DNA of 64,000 nt. It comes from Campylobacter concisus (lineage in GTDB: Bacteria > Campylobacterota > Campylobacteria > Campylobacterales > Campylobacteraceae). Every line of letters starts with the position of its first letter. Position 1 is the stretch's first letter. A program made the position numbers and the translations under genes. Location: the NCBI RefSeq assembly GCF_003048675.2, contig NZ_CP060707.1, positions 682,001 through 746,000 of the forward strand, read 5' to 3'. The notes beneath the pieces are model-generated. The model was given only the letters and a program-made list of their open reading frames with translations, did not search any database and had not been told where the DNA came from. Positions 17,291 to 27,110 of the stretch are shown one piece after another.

Positions 17291-18158
17291 ATTTCTTTCT
17301 CTTTTCCCAAAGTGATTTTCTAGAAATTCCAAGCTTTTTGCTAAGCTCGGTGTCGGGGAATTTATCTTGATAATTAACTATGATATATTTTATATATTCA
17401 TCGATCGTGACGATCTCGCCGATGTCAAAGTTTTTGTCTCGGATGGATAATTCAAGCTCGTCAAATGGCGCACTTTGCGCAAAATCGCTAGTTTGGATAG
17501 CTACTTTTTTCTTTTTGCAAAGCTCTAAAATTTTCTCTTTTTCATCATCTTTTAGCTCTTCAAGATTTGTGATGTATATTAGCTCGTTGCCACTTTGAGA
17601 AAGTGCTTTTTCAAGCTCGCTAAAACAGGCTTTACCCAAAAACAAAAATGGCGTTTTGTTTGCCTTTACATAGTTAAAGATAAATTTATCGCTGTAGCCA
17701 TTCTTGCTTGATTTTAAAAGAAGTGGAAATTTGATCTTTTTAGCTTCAAAACAAGGTATCTCGTAGTCTTTTAGGGTGAAATTTATATAGTTTTCGTAGT
17801 TTTTTATCTCGTTTTTAAAGCCTCTAAACTCTTCAAAATGTCTTATCTTTCTAACAAGCTCTTCTATCATAAATGGCTTTTGGATGTAATCCACCGCGCC
17901 CGCTTGTATCGGTTTTAGCACGGTGTCGCTGTTTATGTAGGCGATGAGTAAGATGATGATAGAACTTTTAAATTTCTCTATGACTGGATAGAAGTCCTGC
18001 CCAGGAAGTGTGGTAGAAAGTAACACTACGTCAAAATTTTCAAATTTCAAAGCCTCTTTGACGCTCTTTGCGATCTCGCAGTCGTAGCCAAAGTCAGCCA
18101 GCTTGCTAGCCATCGAGCCAGCTAGATAAATTTCGTTTTCTACTATTAAAATTTTCAT
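17268..18158 (-). CDS. Atypical orphan response regulator of the HP1021/Cj1608 type
   Basis: 296 residues. Residues 1-110 are a receiver-like domain, but the phospho-acceptor Asp is Ser48 (DVVLLSTTLPG) and the usual Thr/Ser switch position is Ile; the conserved Lys (QKPF) remains. The middle (about 130-250) has no Walker or GAFTGA motif and is of unknown fold. The C-terminus (about 269-291) is a Fis-type helix-turn-helix (ELSKKLGISRKSLWEKRKK). This matches the H. pylori HP1021 and C. jejuni Cj1608 family, reported to act without phosphorylation and to bind oriC and other sites, with redox-active cysteines. Cysteines are visible in YDCEIAK, IPCFEA, KACFSE and LELCKKK. It overlaps ispDF by 4 nt. 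No histidine kinase gene is nearby. Confidence 0.85.
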   Translation of the reverse strand: MKILIVENEIYLAGSMASKLADFGYDCEIAKSVKEALKFENFDVVLLSTTLPGQDFYPVIEKFKSSIIILLIAYINSDTVLKPIQAGAVDYIQKPFMIEELVRKIRHFEEFRGFKNEIKNYENYINFTLKDYEIPCFEAKKIKFPLLLKSSKNGYSDKFIFNYVKANKTPFLFLGKACFSELEKALSQSGNELIYITNLEELKDDEKEKILELCKKKKVAIQTSDFAQSAPFDELELSIRDKNFDIGEIVTIDEYIKYIIVNYQDKFPDTELSKKLGISRKSLWEKRKKYDVSKKK

Positions 18159-19273
18159 ATTTGTGTCCAGTTGTAAAATTTAAGGCTCGCACTTGCCATG
18201 ACAGCGATCCCCTCACATCTGCCGACAAAGCCAAGCCCCTCAGTCGTCGTTGCCTTTACATTTATGCGGCTCTGGCTCAAATTTAGAGCCTGAGCGATGT
18301 TTGCCTCCATCTTTGATTTTAGCTTTGAAAGTTTTGGCTTTTGCGCCATTATCGTGATATCAGCATTTGTTAGCACAAAGCCCACGCTTTGCACTCTTTT
18401 ATAGGCCTCCTGCAGCAAGTAAATAGAGCTAATATCTTTAAATTTAGCGTCCGTATCAGGAAAAAGTTCGCCTATGTCGCCAAGGCCAGCAGCTCCCAAG
18501 ATGGCGTCTGTTAGCGCATGAAGTGCCACGTCGCCGTCGCTGTGAGCCTTTAGCCCAAACTCATAGTCGATCTTTTCGCCACAAAGCACAAGCGGCCGGC
18601 CCTTTTCAAACTCATGCACGTCAAAGCCGTTGCCGACAAAGACTTCGTTTTCTGGTGCTTTTAGGGCTGAAATTTTGGCAAGGTCCTCTTTAAAAGTGAT
18701 CTTTCTAGCCATCTCGTCGCCCAAAATGTGCCAAACACTTGCGCCTATGGCTCTCATGGCTGAGCTATCATCTGTGTAAATTTCAGCGCCGCTAAGAGCT
18801 TTTTTAAGAAGTGCTGTGCGCGAGAGTTGCGGCGTTTGGATAAGTTTTACCTTTTCTCTATCGATTGCATTTTCGCCAAGATAGGCAGTGTCAGCAATCT
18901 TTAGCGCAGGGACCACGCAGTCAGCCTGAGCGGCCGCCTCAATGATCTTGTGAAAGAGCTCGCTTGATATGCAAGGGCGCGCGATGTCGCTAACTAGGAC
19001 AAATTCGCTACTTACTAGCTCGAGTGCGTTTTTTAGGCTATCTTGTCTTGTCTCACCACCATCAACAAATTTATAGTTTGGAGCAAATTTGGACATATAT
19101 TTGCACTCTTTACTAACGACGATGATCTCTTTAAATGTGTAAAAGTTACTCAAATTTTTAGTGGCAAATAGCCAAAGTGGGTCGCTGCCGATGCGAAGCC
19201 ATTGCTTCTTTACAGGTAGCTCAAAACGACTGGAATTTCCTGCTCCTAGCATTATAAGTGAGATATCAAGCAA
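18155..19273 (-). CDS. ispDF: Bifunctional IspD/IspF of the MEP isoprenoid pathway
   Basis: A fusion of 2-C-methyl-D-erythritol 4-phosphate cytidylyltransferase and 2,4-cyclodiphosphate synthase, two non-consecutive steps of the MEP pathway. The N-terminal half shows ISLIMLGAGNSSRF and the VPALKIADT region. The C-terminal half shows VGNGFDVHEF and KAHSDGDVALHALTDAILGA, with metal-binding Asp and His, and ends in GRCEGIAVMASASL. I place the start at the TTG at 19273 because AAAGGAG precedes it by five bases; this gives 372 residues, the length of the C. jejuni enzyme. First gene of the minus-strand operon. Confidence 0.95.
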   Translation of the reverse strand: MLDISLIMLGAGNSSRFELPVKKQWLRIGSDPLWLFATKNLSNFYTFKEIIVVSKECKYMSKFAPNYKFVDGGETRQDSLKNALELVSSEFVLVSDIARPCISSELFHKIIEAAAQADCVVPALKIADTAYLGENAIDREKVKLIQTPQLSRTALLKKALSGAEIYTDDSSAMRAIGASVWHILGDEMARKITFKEDLAKISALKAPENEVFVGNGFDVHEFEKGRPLVLCGEKIDYEFGLKAHSDGDVALHALTDAILGAAGLGDIGELFPDTDAKFKDISSIYLLQEAYKRVQSVGFVLTNADITIMAQKPKLSKLKSKMEANIAQALNLSQSRINVKATTTEGLGFVGRCEGIAVMASASLKFYNWTQI

Positions 19274-19419
19274 GGTAGCTCCTTTGAAGATTGTTACGGA
19301 ATTATACACCTAAAAGCTAAATATTTCTTTTTATAGAAATAAATTTAAGTCTAGCATTTAGTTAGATCAAAACAAAAAAGGACTAAAATGAACCCTTAAA
19401 TTTTAAAAAAAGGCTAGTC

Positions 19420-20715
19420 ATGACAAAGACGCAGATGTACTATGCTAGGCGAGGCGAGCTCACAAAGCAGATGAGCTACGTGGCAAAGATCGAGGGAGTG
19501 AGCGAAAATTTGCTTGTGGATGAGGTGGCAAATGGCAGGATCATCATCCCAGCAAATGTAAATCACATAAATTTAAAGCCAATGGGTATAGGCAGAAAGC
19601 TAAAGACAAAAATCAATGCAAATATCGGCAACTCAAGCTTAAGTAGCGACATTTGCGCTGAGCTTAGAAAGCTTGAAATTTGCCTAGAATTTGGCGCTGA
19701 TACGGTTATGGATCTAAGCACTGACGGCGATTTAGATGCCATTAGAAGCGCTATCATAGAGCACTCAAGCGTGCCAGTTGGCACAGTGCCTATGTATGAA
19801 ATTTTAAAAGAGGCAAAAGAGGTTACAAATATCACAAATGAGCTAATTTTAAGCGTGCTAGAGAAGCAAGCAAGGCAAGGGGTTAGTTACTTTACGATAC
19901 ACGCTGGCTTTTTGCGTGAGTTTTTGCCACTTGTTAAAAAGCGTAAAATGGGCATAGTTAGCCGTGGCGGCAGCCTGAGCGCGAGCTACATGTCAAAGCT
20001 AAATAGGCAAAATCCATTTTATGAGATTTTTGATCAAATTTTAGAAATTTGCGCAAAATATGACGTCTCGCTCTCGCTTGGCGACGGACTTCGCCCAGGC
20101 TGCCTTTATGACGCGACAGACGAGGCGCAGCTTAGCGAGCTAAAGGTGCTTGGAGAGCTAACACTTCGTGCGTGGCAAAAAGATGTGCAAGTGATGATAG
20201 AGGGCCCTGGTCATGTGCCATTAAGTCAAATTGAGTATAATATGAAAATCGAACAAGAGCTCTGCCATGACGCCCCATTTTACGTGCTTGGACCGCTTGT
20301 TAGCGATATCGGCGCAGGGTATGATCATATCACTTCAGCGATAGGTGGTACGATGGCAGCATATCACGGCGCTAGCATGCTTTGCTACGTAACGCAAAAA
20401 GAGCACCTTGGCTTGCCAAATGAAAATGACGTAAGAGAGGGCATCGTAGCTCACAAGATAGCAGCTCATGCCGCAGATGTCGCACTTGGCAAAGCTGGAG
20501 CCATCGAAAAAGATCATGCGATGAGTGATGCTAGGTATGCATTTGACTGGAACAAGCAGTTTGAGCTTAGCTTTGATCCAAAAAAGGCTAGAGAGCTTCA
20601 CGATGAGAGCTTGCCAGAAGATGCGTTTAAGAGCGCTCATTTTTGTTCGATGTGCGGACCAAAATTTTGTGCATATAAAATTTCAAAAGATCTAGAAAAA
20701 GGAGAAAAATGTTAA
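19420..20715 (+). CDS. thiC: Phosphomethylpyrimidine synthase ThiC
   Basis: Radical SAM enzyme converting aminoimidazole ribotide to the thiamine pyrimidine. The 431 residues show the typical [28 protein letters not shown] and [10 protein letters not shown] segments. The C-terminal 4Fe-4S motif is CSMCGPKFC, with Cys at the CxxCxxxxC positions. It lacks the long N-terminal extension of E. coli ThiC. It overlaps mrp by 7 nt; Mrp-type proteins carry Fe-S clusters, so the pairing makes sense for cluster supply. I see no TPP riboswitch in the 110 nt before the start. Confidence 0.96.
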   Translation: MTKTQMYYARRGELTKQMSYVAKIEGVSENLLVDEVANGRIIIPANVNHINLKPMGIGRKLKTKINANIGNSSLSSDICAELRKLEICLEFGADTVMDLSTDGDLDAIRSAIIEHSSVPVGTVPMYEILKEAKEVTNITNELILSVLEKQARQGVSYFTIHAGFLREFLPLVKKRKMGIVSRGGSLSASYMSKLNRQNPFYEIFDQILEICAKYDVSLSLGDGLRPGCLYDATDEAQLSELKVLGELTLRAWQKDVQVMIEGPGHVPLSQIEYNMKIEQELCHDAPFYVLGPLVSDIGAGYDHITSAIGGTMAAYHGASMLCYVTQKEHLGLPNENDVREGIVAHKIAAHAADVALGKAGAIEKDHAMSDARYAFDWNKQFELSFDPKKARELHDESLPEDAFKSAHFCSMCGPKFCAYKISKDLEKGEKC

Positions 20716-21809
20716 ATAAAGAAGAGGTCTTAAACAGACTAAAAGGTGTCATATATCCGGGATTTGAGAAGGATATAGTTAGCTTTGGTTTTGTAAAAAA
20801 CGTGGAGATCGGCGAGAAAATTTTAATCGAAGTAGAGATCGTTAGCTCAAGCTCTGACGTGGCAAATGAGCTAAAAACGGACATCAAGCGTGTTATGGGC
20901 TCAAATGAGTACGTGCTAAATTTGATCCAGCCAAAGATACCTGAGGAGAAAAGTAACACTCAAAGTGGCAAAAATATCGCACCTCAAGTTAAAAATTTTG
21001 TAATGGTAAGCTCTGGAAAAGGCGGCGTTGGTAAATCAACCACGACGCTAAATTTAGCCATCTCAATGGCAAAACTAGGCAAAAAAGTGGGTATCTTAGA
21101 CGCTGACATCTACGGACCAAATATCCCAAGAATGCTTGGCGAAGTAAATACTCAGCCACAAGTCGTTGGCAACAAGCTAAAACCGATACTTAGCCATGGC
21201 GTGGAGATGATGAGTATGGGCGTTTTGATGGAGGAGGGTATGAGCCTTATCTGGCGTGGCTCGATGATCATGAAAGCGATCGAGCAGCTGCTAAGAGACG
21301 TGCTTTGGAGCGAGCTTGATGTATTGTTTCTCGACATGCCTCCAGGAACGGGCGACGCGCAACTAACTCTAGCTCAAAGCGTGCCAGTAACAGCAGGTGT
21401 CTGCGTCACAACGCCTCAAGTAGTAGCACTTGATGATAGCAAACGTGCGCTTGATATGTTTGAGAAGCTTCACATCCCAATCGCTGGCGTCATCGAAAAT
21501 ATGAGCGGCTTCATCTGCCCAGATAACGGCAAAGAGTATGATATCTTTGGCAAAGGCACGACTGAAGAGGTGGCAAAGGCTTACAACACTCAAATTTTAG
21601 CTGAAATTCCTATCGAGCCAGCTGTTAGAGTGGGTGGCGATAATGGCAAACCAGTTAGCTTCTATGAGCCAAACTCAGTCACTGCAAAACGCTACGAGAG
21701 CGCAGCTGCAAGGCTTTGGGAGATAATAGAAAATATAAATAACGGCGGCGGGGCTGATAACTCAGCGATCCAGCCAGTAAATGACGGCAAGAGTGCTTGC
21801 TCGAAGTAA
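20709..21809 (+). CDS. mrp: Mrp/NBP35-family iron-sulfur carrier ATPase
   Basis: 366 residues. An N-terminal MIP18-like domain (about 1-75) precedes a deviant Walker A P-loop [11 protein letters not shown] (101-111), the [14 protein letters not shown] element and the DMPPGTGD motif. The family uses a CxxC pair to bridge a 4Fe-4S cluster between subunits. Here that site reads [12 protein letters not shown], so Cys270 is kept and the second Cys is Asn273. Another Cys is in the C-terminal tail (SACSK). It overlaps thiC by 7 nt and is followed by a strong terminator. Confidence 0.93.
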   Translation: MLNKEEVLNRLKGVIYPGFEKDIVSFGFVKNVEIGEKILIEVEIVSSSSDVANELKTDIKRVMGSNEYVLNLIQPKIPEEKSNTQSGKNIAPQVKNFVMVSSGKGGVGKSTTTLNLAISMAKLGKKVGILDADIYGPNIPRMLGEVNTQPQVVGNKLKPILSHGVEMMSMGVLMEEGMSLIWRGSMIMKAIEQLLRDVLWSELDVLFLDMPPGTGDAQLTLAQSVPVTAGVCVTTPQVVALDDSKRALDMFEKLHIPIAGVIENMSGFICPDNGKEYDIFGKGTTEEVAKAYNTQILAEIPIEPAVRVGGDNGKPVSFYEPNSVTAKRYESAAARLWEIIENINNGGGADNSAIQPVNDGKSACSK

Positions 21810-21860
21810 ATTTACAAAAGATAAATTTTAGAGCAAATTTTAAAATTTGCCAGTTTAAAT

Positions 21861-21913
21861 TTGGCTACAAAAATTTGGCTTTGCTTGTTGCAGGATTTAA
21901 ATTTTGTAGCCAA
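21861..21913 (+). terminator. Terminator of thiC-mrp
   Basis: About 15 pairs between 21861-21876 (one extra A) and 21899-21913 around a 22-nt loop. It lies between mrp and the ACT-domain gene. The T tract is weak. Confidence 0.55.
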
Positions 21914-21951
21914 AATGCAATCATTAAAAAGAAAATTTAACAGGAGAAAAT

Positions 21952-22218
21952 ATGAAAGCGATCGTAACCGTAGTCGGAAAAGATAGAGTTGGCATCGTTG
22001 CTGGCGTCTCAGCAAAGCTTAGCGAGCTAGGGCTAAACATAGATGATATAAGCCAGACTATTTTAAGCGACTTTTTCACGATGATGGCGGTGGTTTCAAG
22101 CGATGAAAATAAGGACTTTACAGCCTTAAGAGCGGAGCTTGATAAGCTTGGAGAGAGCCTAAAAGTAAAGATAAATATCCAAAGCTCAGCCATTTTTGAT
22201 GCGATGCACAAAATTTAA
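21952..22218 (+). CDS. ACT-domain protein (UPF0237 family)
   Basis: 88 residues forming one ACT domain: AIVTVVGKDRVGIVAGVSAKLSELG at the start, LNIDDISQTI next and KVKINIQS near the end. ACT domains bind small ligands, often amino acids. Ribosome-binding site CAGGAGAAAA. It is 9 nt upstream of the UPF0210 gene, a pairing found in many bacteria. Ligand and function unknown. Confidence 0.9.
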   Translation: MKAIVTVVGKDRVGIVAGVSAKLSELGLNIDDISQTILSDFFTMMAVVSSDENKDFTALRAELDKLGESLKVKINIQSSAIFDAMHKI

Positions 22219-22227
22219 GGACAAAAG

Positions 22228-23565
22228 ATGGATATCAAAAACGTAACTGAAACTATCTCGATGATCGAGGAGCAAAATTTTGACATCAGAACGATCACGA
22301 TGGGCATTAGTTTGCTTGACTGCATCGACCCTGACATAGGCAAAGCCTGCGACAAAATTTACGCAAAAATCACCACTAAAGCCAAAGACCTAGTTCGTGT
22401 GGGCAACGAAATTTCCGCTGAGCTAGGCATACCAATCGTCAATAAAAGAGTGAGCGTGACGCCTATCTCAATAATCGGCGCCGCAACGGATGCAAAAGAC
22501 TATGTGATGATCGCAAAGACGCTTGATAGGGCGGCTATTGAAGTTGGTATTGATTTTATAGGTGGTTTTTCGGCTCTAGTGCAAAAGGGCTATCAAAAGG
22601 GCGATGAAATTTTGATAAATTCTATCCCCCAAGCACTAGCACAAACTGCAAAAGTGTGCTCAAGTGTCAATGTCGGCTCAACAAAAAGTGGCATAAACAT
22701 GAGCGCAGTGCGTGACATGGGACGCATCATAAAAGAGACCGCAGCAGCTTCAGAGATGGGCTGTGCGAAGCTTGTAGTTTTTGCAAATGCAGTCGAGGAC
22801 AATCCTTTTATGGCTGGTGCATTTCACGGCGTGGGCGAGGCTGACGTGGTGATAAATGTCGGCGTTTCAGGCCCAGGCGTCGTAAAAAGAGCGCTTGAAA
22901 AGGTGCGTGGCGAGAGCTTTGACGTGGTGGCTGAGACTGTGAAAAAGACGGCATTTAAGATCACTCGTATCGGTCAGCTCGTTGGTCAAATGGCGAGCGA
23001 GCGCCTTGGGGTTAAATTTGGTATCGTCGATCTCTCTCTTGCTCCAACGCCTGCTGTGGGCGACTCGGTGGCCCGCGTGCTTGAGGAGATGGGACTTGAG
23101 GCTGTTGGTACGCACGGCACGACTGCGGCACTTGCCCTGCTAAATGACGCGGTCAAAAAAGGTGGCGTCATGGCGTGCAATCAAGTGGGCGGCTTAAGCG
23201 GTGCTTTTATCCCAGTCTCAGAAGATGAGGGTATGATAGCTGCGGTGCGCGCGGGATCGCTAAATTTAGAAAAGCTTGAAGCGATGACGGCGATATGCTC
23301 GGTAGGGCTTGATATGATCGCCATACCTGCGGATACACCAAGCCAGAGTATAGCTGCGATGATCGCTGATGAGGCGGCTATCGGCGTGATAAATCAAAAA
23401 ACAACGGCCGTTCGTATCATACCTCTTGGACGTGAGGGCGATATGATCGAGTTTGGCGGCCTTTTAGGAAGGGCACCTGTGATGAAGATAAACAAAGCCT
23501 CAAGTGCTGACTTCATCGCTCGTGGCGGACAAATTCCAGCACCTATCCATAGTTTTAAAAACTAA
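22228..23565 (+). CDS. UPF0210 (PFL-like, DUF711) protein
   Basis: 445 residues, a family distantly related to glycyl-radical/pyruvate formate-lyase folds but without known activity. Family features seen: [18 protein letters not shown] at the start, [30 protein letters not shown] and [16 protein letters not shown] in the middle, and [19 protein letters not shown] at the end. No typical glycyl-radical finger is visible. Co-transcribed with the ACT-domain gene 9 nt upstream, which may be its regulatory partner (inference). A terminator follows at 23571. Confidence 0.92.
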   Translation: MDIKNVTETISMIEEQNFDIRTITMGISLLDCIDPDIGKACDKIYAKITTKAKDLVRVGNEISAELGIPIVNKRVSVTPISIIGAATDAKDYVMIAKTLDRAAIEVGIDFIGGFSALVQKGYQKGDEILINSIPQALAQTAKVCSSVNVGSTKSGINMSAVRDMGRIIKETAAASEMGCAKLVVFANAVEDNPFMAGAFHGVGEADVVINVGVSGPGVVKRALEKVRGESFDVVAETVKKTAFKITRIGQLVGQMASERLGVKFGIVDLSLAPTPAVGDSVARVLEEMGLEAVGTHGTTAALALLNDAVKKGGVMACNQVGGLSGAFIPVSEDEGMIAAVRAGSLNLEKLEAMTAICSVGLDMIAIPADTPSQSIAAMIADEAAIGVINQKTTAVRIIPLGREGDMIEFGGLLGRAPVMKINKASSADFIARGGQIPAPIHSFKN

Positions 23566-23570
23566 TCTTC

Positions 23571-23600
23571 AAAGTCCGCTTTAAATTTGCGGACTTTTTC
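23571..23600 (+). terminator. Terminator of the ACT/UPF0210 pair
   Basis: AAAGTCCGC and GCGGACTTT form a nine-pair stem around an AT-rich loop, followed by a T run (TTC TT). It begins 6 nt after the stop. Confidence 0.9.
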
Positions 23601-23669
23601 TTAAATTTATCCCAAACTTTTCAACTGCTTTTAGTTAAAATAATAAAAATTTTAAACCAAGGAGTTAAA

Positions 23670-24359
23670 ATGAAAATTTTATCACTGCTTACAGCTCTAC
23701 TTTTTGGGGCGGTATGTGGCTTTGCAAACGACGGCAAAGTAAGAACTATCGACACCTACGTCACGCCTTACTACTCAGCAAATGCTGGCAAGGTGGAATA
23801 TGTCAAGGTCTATGACAAGATAGATGAGCTTTTAAAAAGTGGCAAAGTAGAGGACTTTAAAAAGGCAGAAAAGATCGTGCAGGACGCTCCACAGATGGTC
23901 TCTCCGATAACTCTTTTTGTCCTCTCAGCTCGCGCTTATGATCTTGGACTTCGCGATGATGCGGTATTTTGGTTTTACGTGGCAAAAAATCGCGCGATCT
24001 TGCTAAGAGGTGTTATAGACATGGAGGGCGAGAAATTTACTGACGTGGTGGCTGCGATAGGGGCGTTTATGAAGCTTGTTGGCGACGTGGTCAATCCTTA
24101 CGCATTTTGCGATATCAAAAAACAACAAGAGATCGCTGATAAAGCACTTGAATGGACCAAGAAAAATGCCTATGAAGCGATGTTTTCGCCAGAATTTAGC
24201 TCGCCTCACGAAGATAGAAAAGCAGCCCTTGCAAAAGGCATAGAAAAGCTTGAAGCCCGCAATAAAAAAGAGAAAGATTACTTTTTAGACAAAGACAATC
24301 TTGCTAACTTTAAAGCTATGCGCAAGCAAAATGGCACTGATGAGAAATTCTGCTTTTAA
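23670..24359 (+). CDS. Hypothetical secreted protein
   Basis: 229 residues, not recognised. A signal peptide (cut near CGFAND) leads to a mostly helical protein. The part from about residue 40 to 110 alternates short helices (VEDFKKAEKIVQDAPQ, LFVLSARAYDLGLRDDAVFWFYVAKNRA) in a way that resembles TPR-like repeats. The last 60 residues are Lys/Glu-rich. Two late Cys (YAFCDI and KFCF at the very end) could pair. Ribosome-binding site AAGGAG. Single gene. Confidence 0.75.
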   Translation: MKILSLLTALLFGAVCGFANDGKVRTIDTYVTPYYSANAGKVEYVKVYDKIDELLKSGKVEDFKKAEKIVQDAPQMVSPITLFVLSARAYDLGLRDDAVFWFYVAKNRAILLRGVIDMEGEKFTDVVAAIGAFMKLVGDVVNPYAFCDIKKQQEIADKALEWTKKNAYEAMFSPEFSSPHEDRKAALAKGIEKLEARNKKEKDYFLDKDNLANFKAMRKQNGTDEKFCF

Positions 24360-24382
24360 ATAGTGAGAAAAACTGAAATTTT

Positions 24383-24431
24383 GCTTGTAAATTTAGCTTT
24401 TGCTTTATGTTAAAAGGGCAAATTTACAAGC
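24383..24431 (+). terminator. Inverted repeat after the 23670 gene
   Basis: GCTTGTAAATTT at 24383-24394 and its exact complement at 24420-24431 flank a 25-nt loop. It lies 24 nt after the stop, with a moderate T content after it. Confidence 0.5.
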
Positions 24432-24514
24432 TGTCTCTATTTTAAATCACGATAAATTTGCTTAAATTTGACTCTTTTACAAGAGTAGTAAAATCACAAA
24501 AATGAGAATAAAAA

Positions 24515-24967
24515 ATGACTTTGAAATTTGGCGAGCTTGAAAAAGTCGCAACAGATGATGGCTTTATCTGGTATGCAGAGACGGGGCTAAAAAGCGAGAG
24601 CTTTGGAGAAGTGCCGTTTTGCCTTGTCTGTAAAGACGAGACTGGCGCATACGATGAGACTATTTTGCTAGCAGAGCGAATTGCCAGTGATATCGATCGG
24701 CACGTAAAAGAGGCGCTTGTCTTTTTAAAAGATGAGCTTAGGCGAGAGCATTGTTTGAGTGATGATGAGCTTAGCTTGCTTGACGTGCCAGTTTGTTACC
24801 TGCCCTTTAGCTCGCCGCAATGCACCTTTTATGCGCGTGATAAGCAGTGGTTGATGAGCTTTGCCGAGGGTGCGCTAGATATCTGTGAGCCTTATGGTAT
24901 AGGGGTGATTTTTGAGGATGAAAAGCCGCTTCGTTTAGAAAATTTAGAGCTTAGTAGTGAGTGCTAA
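24515..24967 (+). CDS. Hypothetical cytoplasmic protein
   Basis: 150 residues, no signal peptide. The N-terminal half looks like mixed beta strands (FIWYAETGLKSESFGEVPFCLV) and the C-terminal half contains FYARDKQWLMSFAEG and EPYGIGVIFED, a pattern reminiscent of DUF2262-like proteins; I am not sure of that. The start has only a weak GAG ribosome-binding site, and a short inverted repeat (ACTCTT-TTAC-AAGAGT at 24471-24486) lies 29 nt upstream. Single gene, converging on the YagU-like gene. Confidence 0.65.
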   Translation: MTLKFGELEKVATDDGFIWYAETGLKSESFGEVPFCLVCKDETGAYDETILLAERIASDIDRHVKEALVFLKDELRREHCLSDDELSLLDVPVCYLPFSSPQCTFYARDKQWLMSFAEGALDICEPYGIGVIFEDEKPLRLENLELSSEC

Positions 24968-25034
24968 GTGCTTAAATTTTTAAATTTATGCATTAAAAGC
25001 TATGTAAATTTAAGTTTTTCAAGCCTTGCAAAAA

Positions 25035-25100
25035 ATGATGAAAATTTTGTTTTTAGGTATTGGCTGCGAACAAGAGGCACTAGAGTTTTTAAATGATTAA
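25035..25100 (+). pseudogene. 21-codon open frame, possible gene remnant
   Basis: Two successive ATGs open a frame reading MMKILFLGIGCEQEALEFLND. The hydrophobic KILFLGIG opening looks like the first strand and loop of a Rossmann-type protein, then the frame stops. No ribosome-binding site is visible. It could be the stub of a lost gene or chance. Confidence 0.2.
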
Positions 25101-25102
25101 AT

Positions 25103-25136
25103 TTTGCTGTTTTAGCCTTTACGCCAAAACAGCAAA
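25103..25136. terminator. Terminator between convergent genes
   Basis: TTTGCTGTTTT and AAAACAGCAAA form 11 perfect pairs around a 12-nt loop. A/T runs on both sides suit either strand; it probably serves the minus-strand 25145 gene and the plus-strand gene at 24515. Confidence 0.7.
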
Positions 25137-25144
25137 TTTATAAG

Positions 25145-25741
25145 CTATGCGTTGCAGCAGTCGCTCGGATCTTTTTCTTTTGTGATCCTAACTCTTAGGT
25201 CGTGGCGGATGATCTCTATCGACCAAAACCAGACCATGTGGCCCACAAACTCAGAGACATACTCATACCAAGGAAGTGTCCAAAGTGGCGGAGTGAGGCC
25301 AAGAAGCGGCAGTGAGATGCCGTGAACTGCGATAGTTGCTAAGATACCAGCCATCACGCCTTGCCACATCGTGATCTTTGGAAATTTCTCAGCCACGACG
25401 CAGTAGCCAACGGCAAAGACTATTGAAAATATGATGTGCGTTAGCATCACGTAGTTAAATGCATGCCCTGCAAACTCGTATATAGCGGCGTTTGGATCGG
25501 CGATACCGACATAATCTCTCAAAAACACATAAGGTGGGTTTAGAAAATTTCTCGAGCAGTCGATCGCATCAGCCGCTCTGATGGCACTTTCTGGCTCACA
25601 AGCTGCGTTAAACATATCCATAGGGCTTCTTGGTGGAAGTGGCACTTCTGCACCCCATTTGACAAAAGCTGAAACTACGCCAGCGACGAAACCGATCAGC
25701 GCAGCTAAGGCAAATTTTGGTTTGGTAGCTAAATTTGACAT
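25145..25741 (-). CDS. YagU-family (DUF1440) inner-membrane protein
   Basis: 198 residues from the ATG at 25741, chosen because AAGGAGACAAA precedes it. About four helices, with family features [28 protein letters not shown] at the start (in parts), a conserved [10 protein letters not shown] loop and [16 protein letters not shown] at the end. E. coli YagU is reported to help acid survival; the function here is unproven. Single gene on the minus strand. Confidence 0.85.
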   Translation of the reverse strand: MSNLATKPKFALAALIGFVAGVVSAFVKWGAEVPLPPRSPMDMFNAACEPESAIRAADAIDCSRNFLNPPYVFLRDYVGIADPNAAIYEFAGHAFNYVMLTHIIFSIVFAVGYCVVAEKFPKITMWQGVMAGILATIAVHGISLPLLGLTPPLWTLPWYEYVSEFVGHMVWFWSIEIIRHDLRVRITKEKDPSDCCNA

Positions 25742-25899
25742 TTTGTCTCCTTGTAAAATTTGAGGCATTTTATTTCTATTTTTTATGATAAGGTTAATCA
25801 TTATTATAATTTATAAATTTATCAAAGCTCAAATGTTTTAAAATCATAAAATTTTTAGCCATTTTTGGCTAGACTAAGAAAAAATTTAAAGGAGAATAG

Positions 25900-27099
25900 A
25901 TGTCTAAAGAGTTTAAAGACGCAAACGAATTTAAGGAATTTTTTGAAGAATTTAGAAAAAAAGATGGTTACAAAGATCCAGTTGCTTTTGGCATCGCAAG
26001 AGTCGATCGCGGACAAAAAAATAGCGACAAAATTTTGCAAGCAAGTTACGCCGTTGTAAATTACAAAGAGAGCTTTTTAAGCGCAGCTGCTTTTATCTAC
26101 GCTTTGCAAAAGTGTGATGTTGAGGTTGATTTTAGCGCATCCGAGTTCGTGACTGATCTCACGCCAAAGGTAGCAAAAAAGGCTAGCAAGCTCTTTAGCG
26201 TCTTTGAAAAAGATATAAAATCGCATAAAAACGTGGAGAATTTACACGCTGTGAAGATGGCATTTGATGACGATCTTGAGCTAAACGAGAATAAATTTAA
26301 GCTTGTATTTTTATTTGATGACGCAAAGCCACTTAGCGTAGAAGCCGTCTATCTCAAGCTCTACTTGATCTCGCTTGGCAAGGTCGCACCTAGGACGATC
26401 GTGCTTGATGGAGCCTTTGGAGTGCTACCAAATGTCGCATGGACTAGCCAAAACATACCGATCGAGCTTGAGTGGCTAAGAGAAAATGAAATTTCTTTAA
26501 AGATGTTTGGCGAGTATCCAGCGATCGTGAGCGTGGATAAATTCCCAAGATTTCTAAGTCACATCATCCCAGCTGATAACACGAGAATTTTAGACGCTGC
26601 TAAAGTCCGCATGGGCGCTGCTGTGCATCCTGGCACAGTCGTCATGCCAGGAGCTGCTTATATCAACTTTAATGCAGGCACGACTGGCGGCGTGATGGTT
26701 GAAGGCAGGGTTAGCAGCTCTGTTGTCGTGGGCGAGGGCAGTGACGTTGGCGGCGGAGCTAGCATACTTGGCGTGCTAAGCGGCACGAATGGCAACCCTG
26801 TAAGCATAGGCAAACACTGCTTGCTTGGCGCAAACTCAGTTACTGGCGTGCCACTTGGCGATAACTGCATCGTGGATGCTGGCATAGCGGTACTTGAGGG
26901 CACAAAGGTCTATATCTCGGCCAGCGAGCGCGAAAAGCTAGCTAAGCTAAATCCTAGCTTTAAATTTGAAGCTGAAATTTACAAAGCGCTTGAGCTTGGC
27001 GGGCTAAACGGGCTTCATTTTAGACAAAATAGCCAAACAGGTCAGATCACTGCAAGTGCAAGCAAAAGGGCGATCAAGCTAAATGAGGCACTTCATTAA
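25900..27099 (+). CDS. dapD: Tetrahydrodipicolinate N-succinyltransferase (long form)
   Basis: Lysine/meso-diaminopimelate pathway enzyme using succinyl-CoA. The 399 residues fit the long DapD variant of Campylobacterota. An N-terminal alpha/beta part (about 1-215) precedes a left-handed beta-helix with hexapeptide repeats (about 220-345: VRMGAAVHPGTVVMPGAAYINFNAGT and GVMVEGRVSSSVVVGEGSDVGGGA, in parts, then GKHCLLGANSVTG). Ribosome-binding site AAAGGAG. Next gene starts 11 nt later. Confidence 0.93.
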   Translation: MSKEFKDANEFKEFFEEFRKKDGYKDPVAFGIARVDRGQKNSDKILQASYAVVNYKESFLSAAAFIYALQKCDVEVDFSASEFVTDLTPKVAKKASKLFSVFEKDIKSHKNVENLHAVKMAFDDDLELNENKFKLVFLFDDAKPLSVEAVYLKLYLISLGKVAPRTIVLDGAFGVLPNVAWTSQNIPIELEWLRENEISLKMFGEYPAIVSVDKFPRFLSHIIPADNTRILDAAKVRMGAAVHPGTVVMPGAAYINFNAGTTGGVMVEGRVSSSVVVGEGSDVGGGASILGVLSGTNGNPVSIGKHCLLGANSVTGVPLGDNCIVDAGIAVLEGTKVYISASEREKLAKLNPSFKFEAEIYKALELGGLNGLHFRQNSQTGQITASASKRAIKLNEALH

Positions 27100-27110
27100 A
27101 AGGAGCTAGC

